Part shown: piece by piece, positions 1-4,870 of the stretch
How the letters are laid out: each line of letters starts with the position of its first letter
Numbering within the stretch: the first letter of the stretch is position 1
Source: a bacterium
GTDB lineage: Bacteria; Verrucomicrobiota; Verrucomicrobiae; JAJYAR01
NCBI GenBank assembly: GCA_021779435.1
Contig: JAJYAR010000201.1
Location: forward strand, 1-5,698
Length of the DNA: 5,698 bases
Direction of reading: 5' to 3'
Translations under genes and position numbers: made by a program
The notes under the pieces: model-generated
What the model was told of the DNA's origin: nothing
Database searches by the model: none
The model's input: only the letters and a program-made list of their open reading frames with translations

Positions 1-57
1 ACCGCCCGCAAACAGCGTCACGCCGGTGATTAAAATGAATGCAAGTGTCGCTCTCAT
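1..57 (-). CDS. 5' end of a divergent gene for a secreted or membrane protein (partial)
   Basis: Read on the minus strand from an ATG at 57-55, the sequence stays open to the window edge and encodes MRATLAFILITGVTLFAGG. This has the shape of a Sec signal peptide or first membrane helix: Met-Arg start, a hydrophobic core (LAFILITGVTLF), then small residues. It is divergent from rpiB, with a 72-bp gap to the rpiB start, so the two probably share a promoter region. No Shine-Dalgarno motif precedes the ATG. Only 19 codons are visible, so the product cannot be named, and a chance open stretch is possible. Confidence 0.5.
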   Translation of the reverse strand, partial: MRATLAFILITGVTLFAGG

Positions 58-129
58 CGGTGGGAATTGGGTTGCGCGCCGAACATACCGCCGAATAACG
101 AGTCCGCAAAACGCACGCATCCGATTTCC

Positions 130-573
130 ATGTCTCACTCCTATTCCATCGCCATCGGGTCCGATCACGCCGGCTTCGCCTACAAGGAAGCCATCAAAGC
201 CATGCTCCTGCAGAACGGTCACACGGTGCGTGACTTTGGCACCGACTCCGAGGCGGCCTGTGATTATCCGGACTTCATCCGGCCGGTGGCGGAGGCCGTG
301 GCGCGCGGGGAGTTCGAGCGGGGGATCGTCCTTGGCGGCTCGGGCAACGGCGAAGCCATCGTGGCCAACCGCGTGCGCGGGGTCCGCTGCGGACTGTGTT
401 GGAACGAGCAGGTTGCAATCTGGAATCGCTCCCACAACGACGGCAACGTCCTCTCCATCGGCCAGCGCACCGTCACTCAGCCCGAAGCGCTTGCGATCGT
501 GAAGGTCTGGCTGTCGACGCCCTTCGAAGGCGGCCGCCATCTCGCGCGAATCAAGAAGATCGACGGCGCCTAG
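130..573 (+). CDS. rpiB: Ribose-5-phosphate isomerase B, RpiB/LacAB family (glutamate-type active site)
   Basis: The 147-residue protein (family about 145-160) should interconvert ribose 5-phosphate and ribulose 5-phosphate in the cytosolic non-oxidative pentose phosphate pathway. The family opening GSDHAGF is at residues 10-16. The active-site loop GGSGNGE at 69-75 carries no cysteine, unlike the E. coli type (CGTG, catalytic Cys). Instead Glu75 is present, the base known from Mycobacterium tuberculosis RpiB. His102 (sugar ring opening) and Arg113 (phosphate binding) fall at the mycobacterial positions too. I chose the ATG at 130 because homology begins immediately; an upstream TTG at 67 adds 21 residues with no family resemblance. 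No Shine-Dalgarno motif is seen. Other RpiB-fold sugar isomerases (allose, galactose) are possible, but no sugar-specific neighbours are present. Confidence 0.9.
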   Translation: MSHSYSIAIGSDHAGFAYKEAIKAMLLQNGHTVRDFGTDSEAACDYPDFIRPVAEAVARGEFERGIVLGGSGNGEAIVANRVRGVRCGLCWNEQVAIWNRSHNDGNVLSIGQRTVTQPEALAIVKVWLSTPFEGGRHLARIKKIDGA

Positions 574-584
574 GTTTTCGCGCA

Positions 585-650
585 GCGTTCGGTGTAGCCG
601 GCCTCCGCAGAGGCCGGGGTATGTGGATCGAAGTCGGGACCGCTGCGCGC
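585..650 (+). repeat. GTAG hairpin family 1, copy A1
   Basis: GTAG at 594-597 sits directly before a perfect 8-bp hairpin at 598-617 (CCGGCCTC, loop CGCA, GAGGCCGG). A 33-bp tail follows to 650. The whole 66-bp unit recurs at 855-920 with a single mismatch (A632 versus G902). GTAG next to a palindrome is the hallmark of REP elements mobilised by RAYT (TnpA-REP) transposases; that assignment is inferred. Confidence 0.85.
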
Positions 651-672
651 CAGGCGCCGCAGCTCGCCGCCT

Positions 673-754
673 GTAGGAGCAAATTCATTTGCGACCGACA
701 CGTGAGAGCGCGCACGCGGGCCATCCAAGGCATCGCAGAGAAATCGGCTCCAAC
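673..754 (-). repeat. GTAG hairpin family 2, inverted doublet (copy 1)
   Basis: The left half is GTAG (673-676) followed by a hairpin at 679-692 (GCAAAT, loop TC, ATTTGC). The right half is the same element on the other strand, ending in CAAC (751-754), and is partly decayed. Read on the minus strand, the pair matches the doublet at 2808-2878 along its length: first hairpin, GCGATGCCTTG linker start, second hairpin, terminal CTAC. The head-to-head arrangement resembles bacterial BIMEs (paired REP sequences). Confidence 0.75.
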
Positions 755-778
755 AGCCAACCCGGCGATCGCAATGCC

Positions 779-809
779 CCGGGGTCTGCGGACCCCGGCT
801 ACACCAGGC
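779..809 (-). repeat. GTAG hairpin family 1, copy B1
   Basis: A perfect 8-bp hairpin lies at 779-798 (CCGGGGTC, loop TGCG, GACCCCGG). It is followed by CTAC at 799-802, so on the minus strand GTAG precedes the stem and the loop reads CGCA, as in copy A1. The stem differs from A1 at paired positions with pairing kept. Confidence 0.8.
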
Positions 810-818
810 AAACGCCCC

Positions 819-849
819 CGCGGTCTGCGGACCGCGGCTACAACAAGGC
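819..849 (-). repeat. GTAG hairpin family 1, copy B2
   Basis: The 8-bp hairpin is at 818-837 (CCGCGGTC, loop TGCG, GACCGCGG), with CTAC at 838-841. Positions 819-849 are identical over 31 bp to copy B3 at 936-966, including the ACAACAAGGC tail, so the two come from a recent common source. Confidence 0.8.
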
Positions 850-854
850 ACCAC

Positions 855-920
855 GCGTTCGGTGTAGCCGGCCTCCGCAGAGGCCGGGGTATGTGGATCG
901 AGGTCGGGACCGCTGCGCGC
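855..920 (+). repeat. GTAG hairpin family 1, copy A2
   Basis: Near-exact copy of A1, 65 of 66 bases, displaced by exactly 270 bp. GTAG is at 864-867 and the hairpin at 868-887. With B3 on the opposite strand 15 bp further on, it forms a head-to-head doublet. Confidence 0.85.
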
Positions 921-935
921 GCCGGGCGCAATTCA

Positions 936-966
936 CGCGGTCTGCGGACCGCGGCTACAACAAGGC
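936..966 (-). repeat. GTAG hairpin family 1, copy B3
   Basis: A 7-bp hairpin lies at 936-953 (CGCGGTC, loop TGCG, GACCGCG), with the GTAG complement at 955-958. It is identical to B2 over 31 bp. The eighth stem pair seen in B2 is lost here (A935 opposite G954). Confidence 0.8.
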
Positions 967-1049
967 GCTGCGCTGTCCACGGTTCCGCGCAGCGAAAACC
1001 TGTCCGGAACTTTCGGCCCCCGCGCCTGACTTGAGCCGGGACACCGGCG

Positions 1050-1694
1050 ATGCCTCGTTTTTCGTACCAACATGTGTTCGAGCCGGCGACGGACCCGGAC
1101 GCGCCGCCGCTGCTGCTCCTGCATGGTCCGTCGGGCAGCGAACTCGAGATGCTGCGCATCGGGCGATCCCTGTCGCCGGGATCCGCATTGCTGAGTCCGA
1201 GGGGAAACGTCCACGAACCCGGCGCCGTGCGGTTCTTCGAGCGGATCGCCGAGGGCGTGTACAATCCCCAGGAGGTCTCCCGGCGCTCGCAGGCCATGGC
1301 GGACTTCGTGATCTCGGCTGCGAAGCACTACGGCCTCGACCTCAACCGCCTCGTCGCCATCGGCTCGTCAAACGGCGCCAACGTCGCCGCTTCCCTCCTG
1401 CTCCTTCGTCCGGAAACGCTGGGCGCCGCCGTGCTCTTCAGGCCATCGTTCGTGCTCGATCTGCCGGCCGCGCCGGATTCGCTCGTCGGCAAGCGCATCC
1501 TCATGACGCACGGCACCACCGATCCGCTTGTTCCCGCGGGCGATCCGCAGCGTCTCGCCGAGTTGTTCCGAGCCGGAGGCGCCGAGGTGATCCAGCGGCT
1601 GCACACCGCGAGCCACGCGCTCGTCCAGGCCGATATCGAGGTTGCACGCGAGTTCCTGGTAATCGAGCGCAGCCGGCTCTCCGTCCCCCGCTAG
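1050..1694 (+). CDS. Alpha/beta hydrolase, phospholipase/carboxylesterase family (MhqD-like)
   Basis: The 214-residue soluble serine hydrolase lacks a signal peptide, so it is probably cytosolic. The oxyanion-hole strand LLLLHGPSG is at residues 21-29. The nucleophile elbow GSSNG at 105-109 gives Ser107. Asp158 lies in HGTTDPLVP and His189 in TASHALV, completing the triad in the usual order. The block LSPRGNV at 48-54 and the stretch FFERIAEGVYN at 62-72 are as I recall them from Bacillus MhqD, a carboxylesterase linked to quinone and thiol stress. The true substrate cannot be read from sequence. The ATG at 1050 fits the family N-terminus; GCCGGG upstream is not a convincing ribosome site. 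A 106-bp gap separates it from the reductase, so co-transcription is possible but unproven. Confidence 0.87.
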   Translation: MPRFSYQHVFEPATDPDAPPLLLLHGPSGSELEMLRIGRSLSPGSALLSPRGNVHEPGAVRFFERIAEGVYNPQEVSRRSQAMADFVISAAKHYGLDLNRLVAIGSSNGANVAASLLLLRPETLGAAVLFRPSFVLDLPAAPDSLVGKRILMTHGTTDPLVPAGDPQRLAELFRAGGAEVIQRLHTASHALVQADIEVAREFLVIERSRLSVPR

Positions 1695-1800
1695 GGACAA
1701 CCATTACCCCTTCGCGCCGGAGCGTCCTCACGACGACTTCCGCGGATCGCCTTCGCGTGGGAGTTAGACTTTGGGGAGAAATCCATCAACGTCTCTCGCC

Positions 1801-2790
1801 ATGAACATGTTGTACCGCCCGCTCGGCCCCTCCGGACTTCAGATCAGCGCGCTTTCCTTCGGTGCCTGGGTCACCTTTGGCAAGCAGATCGGCGACACGG
1901 TCGCGACCGGCCTGATGCACGCCGCGTACGATGCCGGCGTGAACTTCTTCGACAACGCCGAAGGCTACGCCGACGGCGAGGCGGAGCGCGTGATGGGCGC
2001 CATTCTCAAGAAATCCGGATGGCGCCGCAGTTCCTACATCGTCTCCAGCAAGGTGTTTTTCGGCTGGGAGGACGAGAAGCCGAACCAGTCGGGACTCTCC
2101 CGCAAACACGTCATCGAGGGCTGCCACGCCGCGCTCCAGCGTCTGCAGGTCGACTACCTCGACCTTTACTACTGCCACCGTCCCGACCCTGCCGTTCCGA
2201 TCCTCGAGACCGCGCGGGCGATGCACGACCTGATCACGCAGGGCAAGGTGCTGTACTGGGGCACCAGCGAATGGAGCGCGGACCAGATCGCGCAGGCACA
2301 CCGACTCTGCGCCCAGCACAACCTCCACGCCCCCATCGTCGAGCAGCCGCAATACAATCTTTTCCACCGCTCGCGTTTCGAGAAGGAGTACGCCCCGCTC
2401 TACAAGACTCCGGGACTCGGCACCACCATCTGGTCGCCGCTCGCGTCGGGCCTGCTCACCGGCAAGTACAACGCAGGCGTGCCAAAGGATTCACGCTTGA
2501 ATGCCCCGGGCATGGAGTGGCTGCGCGACATCATCCTGAAGCAGCCGGGCATCGAAACCAAACTCGCCGCCGTCCCCGCGCTCGCGCAGATCGCCGCATC
2601 CCTCGGGACGTCGCTGCCCAAGCTCGCGATCGCCTGGTGCCTGAAGAACCCCAACGTCAGCACCGTCATCCTCGGAGCCTCCCGCGTGGAACAGCTGAAG
2701 GAGAACCTCGGAGCCCTCGAAGTCCTCGAGAAACTCACCCCGGAAATCCTGCAGCAGATCGACGCCATCTCGCGCCCCGTCGCGGACTAG
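1801..2790 (+). CDS. Aldo/keto reductase, Kv-channel-beta-like (AKR6-type)
   Basis: The 329-residue TIM-barrel oxidoreductase should reduce aldehydes or ketones with NADPH in the cytosol. The catalytic tetrad is visible: Asp51, Tyr56 (FDNAEGY), Lys84 (SSK) and His126 (YYCHRPDP). Cofactor-binding segments are WGTSEWSA, VEQPQYN, WSPLASGLLTGKY and, near the C-terminus, GASRVEQLKENL. The N-terminal LYRPLGPSGLQISALSFGAW and these motifs place it with plant and animal K+-channel beta subunits and their bacterial relatives rather than with E. coli YghZ. No channel gene is nearby. I chose the ATG at 1801; ATG 1807 is equally possible, and a TTG at 1771 would add ten residues that do not resemble the family. 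GGGGAG at 1773-1778 is too far (22 nt) to serve as a Shine-Dalgarno for 1801. Confidence 0.92.
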   Translation: MNMLYRPLGPSGLQISALSFGAWVTFGKQIGDTVATGLMHAAYDAGVNFFDNAEGYADGEAERVMGAILKKSGWRRSSYIVSSKVFFGWEDEKPNQSGLSRKHVIEGCHAALQRLQVDYLDLYYCHRPDPAVPILETARAMHDLITQGKVLYWGTSEWSADQIAQAHRLCAQHNLHAPIVEQPQYNLFHRSRFEKEYAPLYKTPGLGTTIWSPLASGLLTGKYNAGVPKDSRLNAPGMEWLRDIILKQPGIETKLAAVPALAQIAASLGTSLPKLAIAWCLKNPNVSTVILGASRVEQLKENLGALEVLEKLTPEILQQIDAISRPVAD

Positions 2791-2807
2791 ACGGCGGCTG
2801 CTTCACT

Positions 2808-2878
2808 GTGGGAGCGGATTCATCCGCGATGCCTTGCCCTGCGGCGCGACGCCGGGTCGCGAATAAATTCGCTCCTAC
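2808..2878 (+). repeat. GTAG hairpin family 2, inverted doublet (copy 2)
   Basis: The first hairpin is at 2814-2827 (GCGGAT, loop TC, ATCCGC), headed by GTGG at 2808-2811. The second is at 2859-2872 (GCGAAT, loop AA, ATTCGC) and ends in CTAC at 2875-2878. It lies 17 bp past the reductase stop and could act as a 3' end structure. It is the intact counterpart of the doublet at 673-754, in the opposite orientation. Confidence 0.8.
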
Positions 2879-2910
2879 TGCCAGCCTCCGCATCGGCCGA
2901 TCCCTCCGTC

Positions 2911-2952
2911 CTTCGACGTTGGGTGTTCGATGTTGGATGTTGGACGTTCCGT
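2911..2952 (+). repeat. Heptanucleotide tandem array 1 (consensus GTTGGAT)
   Basis: Six consecutive 7-mers in register: CTTCGAC, GTTGGGT, GTTCGAT, GTTGGAT, GTTGGAC and GTTCCGT. The middle four match the consensus at 5 to 7 positions, while the outer two are degenerate. The array lies between the family 2 doublet and the 3' end of the minus-strand helix-turn-helix gene. I see no gene in 2791-2979. Confidence 0.7.
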
Positions 2953-2954
2953 CC

Positions 2955-2996
2955 GCCTTCCGCTTTCAGCTCTGCGCCTTCAGCCTTCCGACTTCG
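2955..2996 (-). repeat. Heptanucleotide tandem array 2 (consensus GCCTTCM)
   Basis: Six 7-mers in register: GCCTTCC, GCTTTCA, GCTCTGC, GCCTTCA, GCCTTCC and GACTTCG. They start two bases out of phase with array 1. On the minus strand the unit reads KGAAGGC. The stop codon (2982-2980) and last codons of the helix-turn-helix gene lie inside the array. Confidence 0.65.
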
Positions 2997-3480
2997 GCTT
3001 CCCGGGTTCCTTCTTCTCCGGCGGCGGGATCATGGCGCCGAAATTTCCGCTCTCCGCCGCATGTACGAAGCCCTCGGTCACGGTCTTCAACTCCTCCCAC
3101 CGGCGGCGGATGTTCTTCGCCTCGTCCCTGGTGATGACGCTGTCGGCCGAGGAGGTCGCGATCGTCGCCAGCATGTCGGCAAACTCCTGCACGATGTCGT
3201 TCGTGATCGGAATGAGAGGCTGATTCGTCGGGAGCACGGCCGGGTTGCGAATGAAGAATCCGCCCGACTGCTCGCACACCCACTGCGCGACGCGCGGGTC
3301 TCGCGTGATGCGGATGAGCTGGCCCACGCGATCGAGCGGACTGCTCGCCCCGCTGCCGCTGTCATCCTCCGGCGGCTCCGCCCACTTGTAGATCAGCGAC
3401 AGCGACAGGTTCATGTCCGCCGCAATCTGCTTAGCGCTCGTTTTCTTGAGTACCTCCCTCATCACCTCGTGCGAGTGCAT
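2980..3480 (-). CDS. Helix-turn-helix DNA-binding protein, function unknown (phage CII-like layout)
   Basis: The predicted 166-residue protein has a helix-turn-helix at about residues 15-34 (SAKQIAADMNLSLSLIYKWA), in which the second helix would recognise DNA. A polar linker rich in Asp, Ser and Gly follows (36-47). Next is a helical segment with SPLDRVGQLIRITRDPRVAQWVCEQSGGFF at about 47-76 (shown across the family as a second conserved block). After a short loop come two probable long helices, then a charged Pro/Lys tail. The layout recalls phage CII-type regulators, but I cannot assign a named family. I chose the ATG at 3480; extending to 3594 adds 38 residues that look non-coding and overlap the sucC leader. 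It is the only complete minus-strand gene here and is divergent from sucC. A perfect 10-bp palindrome at 3505-3514 lies 24 bp upstream, a possible autoregulatory site. Confidence 0.7.
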   Translation of the reverse strand: MHSHEVMREVLKKTSAKQIAADMNLSLSLIYKWAEPPEDDSGSGASSPLDRVGQLIRITRDPRVAQWVCEQSGGFFIRNPAVLPTNQPLIPITNDIVQEFADMLATIATSSADSVITRDEAKNIRRRWEELKTVTEGFVHAAESGNFGAMIPPPEKKEPGKPKSEG

Positions 3481-3548
3481 CGTGAGGCCGAGCGTGTTGC
3501 ACCGTTTTCGAAAAGCAATCCCGCCAGTAGCGGCGGCGAATGCCAACG

Positions 3549-3581
3549 GTGCCCCGTAGGGAGTTTCCCGGGCGCTTTTTT
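3549..3581 (+). terminator. Terminator-like hairpin with T6 tract in the sucC leader
   Basis: GTGCCC (3549-3554) can pair with GGGCGC (3570-3575, one G-U pair). Inside, GGGA (3559-3562) pairs with TCCC (3566-3569), leaving CGTA bulged. Six T residues follow directly (3576-3581). The shape is that of a plus-strand intrinsic terminator or attenuator 51 bp before sucC. The bulge makes it imperfect, and no plus-strand gene ends here. Confidence 0.35.
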
Positions 3582-3632
3582 GCGTGGCTACCAAGGTTGC
3601 TCTGTGGTTCAGTGGCCACTCTTTTCTTTGTC

Positions 3633-4817
3633 ATGAACATTCACGAGTATCAGGCCAAGGCGCTCTTCGCGAAGTTTGGCGTTCCCGTTCCCAAGGGAGC
3701 CCCAGCCAAGACGCCTGAAGATTTTGTCACCGCACTCGCATCCCTTCCCGAAGGTGTGACCGTGGTCAAATCCCAGATCCACGCCGGGGGGCGCGGCAAG
3801 GGGACTTTCGTCGACGGACTCAAGGGAGGCGTCAAGGTCTGCAAGAGCAAGGCCGAGGCCCGCGATGCCGCGACCAAGATGCTCGGCAACACCCTCGTGA
3901 CCCTTCAGACCGGCCCCGCCGGCCGCAAGGTTCAGACGATCTATTTCGAATCCGGCAGCCAGATCAAAAAGGAATACTACCTCGCGATCCTCCTCGATCG
4001 TAACACCTCCCGCCCCGTGATCGTCGCCTCCACCGAAGGCGGCATGGAGATCGAGAAGGTCGCGCACGACACGCCGGAGCGCATCCACAAGGTCCTCATC
4101 GATCCCGCCTACGGGCTCGCCGACTTCCAGGTCCGCGAACTGTGCTTCAAGCTCGGCTGGTCCGGCGCGGAAATGAAGAGCGGCGCCAAGCTGATCCGCA
4201 GCCTGTTCAACTGCTTCTGGGCAAACGACTGCTCGATGGTCGAGATCAACCCTCTCGTCACCACCGCCAGCGGCGATGTCCTCGCCCTCGATGCCAAGGT
4301 CGGCTTCGACGACAACTCGCTCTTCCGCCATCCGGAAATCGTCGAGCTCCGCGACCTCAACGAGGAGGACCCGAAGGAGACCGAGGCGTCCAAGCACGAG
4401 CTCAATTACATCGCGCTCGACGGCAACATCGCCTGCCTCGTCAACGGCGCCGGCCTCGCGATGAGCACGATGGACATCATCAAGCATTTCGGCGGCACCC
4501 CCGCCAACTTCCTCGACGTGGGCGGCGGCGCCTCCCGCGAACAGGTCGTCGCCGCGTTCAAGATCATCCTCGGTGACAAGAACGTGAAGGGCATCCTCGT
4601 TAACATTTTCGGCGGCATCATGGACTGCAACGTGATCGCCCAGGGCATCGTCGATGCCGCAAAGGAGGTCGGACTCAGCCTGCCGCTCGTTGTCCGCCTC
4701 GAGGGCAACAACGTCGTCGCCGGCAAGGCGACCCTCGCCGCTTCCGGTCTCAAGCTCGTCTCCGCCGACTCGATGGCCGACGGCGCCCAGAAGATCGTGA
4801 AGCTGGTCGCGGCCTGA
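3633..4817 (+). CDS. sucC: Succinyl-CoA synthetase (ADP-forming), beta subunit
   Basis: The 394-residue protein (E. coli SucC has 388) carries the ATP-grasp domain of succinyl-CoA synthetase. It works with SucD in the TCA cycle: succinyl-CoA + NDP + phosphate to succinate + CoA + NTP. Visible marks are the N-terminus [12 protein letters not shown], the nucleotide-binding GGRGK at residues 52-56, [19 protein letters not shown], the metal-site motif [27 protein letters not shown], and VNIFGGI in the C-terminal domain. The ATG at 3633 matches the universal family start, and reading further upstream gives non-homologous sequence. The leader lacks a Shine-Dalgarno and is pyrimidine-rich just before the ATG. 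A perfect palindrome AGTGGCCACT at 3611-3620 lies 12 bp upstream. sucD follows after 53 bp on the same strand. Confidence 0.97.
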   Translation: MNIHEYQAKALFAKFGVPVPKGAPAKTPEDFVTALASLPEGVTVVKSQIHAGGRGKGTFVDGLKGGVKVCKSKAEARDAATKMLGNTLVTLQTGPAGRKVQTIYFESGSQIKKEYYLAILLDRNTSRPVIVASTEGGMEIEKVAHDTPERIHKVLIDPAYGLADFQVRELCFKLGWSGAEMKSGAKLIRSLFNCFWANDCSMVEINPLVTTASGDVLALDAKVGFDDNSLFRHPEIVELRDLNEEDPKETEASKHELNYIALDGNIACLVNGAGLAMSTMDIIKHFGGTPANFLDVGGGASREQVVAAFKIILGDKNVKGILVNIFGGIMDCNVIAQGIVDAAKEVGLSLPLVVRLEGNNVVAGKATLAASGLKLVSADSMADGAQKIVKLVAA

Positions 4818-4831
4818 TGGCTGGCCGTTGT

Positions 4832-4859
4832 CGAAAACCAAAAATCACAAATCGAAAAT
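4832..4859 (+). repeat. Heptanucleotide tandem array 3 between sucC and sucD (consensus CRAAAAT)
   Basis: Four 7-mers in register: CGAAAAC, CAAAAAT, CACAAAT and CGAAAAT. This A-rich array fills most of the 53-bp spacer. It is flanked by GGCTGGCC (4819-4826) and GGCCTCAGCC (4861-4870). These can pair (8 bp with TC bulged), leaving the array as an unstructured loop and ending at the sucD ATG. Confidence 0.65.
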
Positions 4860-4870
4860 AGGCCTCAGCC

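Larger units (their letters stand above)
574..1049. other. Gene-free island of GTAG-headed hairpin repeats
   Basis: There is no credible gene in these 476 bp. Open frames crossing it on both strands are Arg/Pro/Ala-rich, overlap each other and simply translate the repeats. The order is: A1 (plus, 585-650), second-family inverted doublet (673-754), B1 (minus, 779-809), B2 (minus, 819-849), A2 (plus, 855-920), B3 (minus, 936-966). A and B are one hairpin family in opposite orientations. From 967 to 1049 I see no repeat and no clear promoter; it is the leader of the hydrolase gene. Confidence 0.85.

Noticed and set aside
72..100. Promoter for rpiB (TTGCGC and AATAAC)
   Set aside because: Only 3 of 6 and 4 of 6 matches to the sigma-70 consensus; not distinguishable from chance.
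585..966. CRISPR array
   Set aside because: The repeats are in mixed orientation, irregularly spaced, have different lengths and lack uniform spacers; no cas gene is present.
551..1297. Long open frames through the repeat island on both strands (212, 248 and 371 codons)
   Set aside because: They are rich in Arg, Pro and Ala, overlap one another, translate the hairpin repeats twice over and run into the hydrolase gene in the wrong frame.
1761..1800. Promoter for the reductase (TAGACT at 1765-1770 as -10)
   Set aside because: No acceptable -35 lies at the right distance, so the hexamer alone is not enough.
2019..3134. 371-codon plus-strand open frame overlapping the reductase
   Set aside because: It is a frame-shifted shadow of the reductase that continues through the hairpin doublet and heptad arrays.
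3609..4841. 410-codon minus-strand open frame opposite sucC
   Set aside because: It is a shadow of the GC-rich third codon positions of sucC; the product is Asp/Glu/Gly/Val-rich with no domain, and sucC homology is certain.
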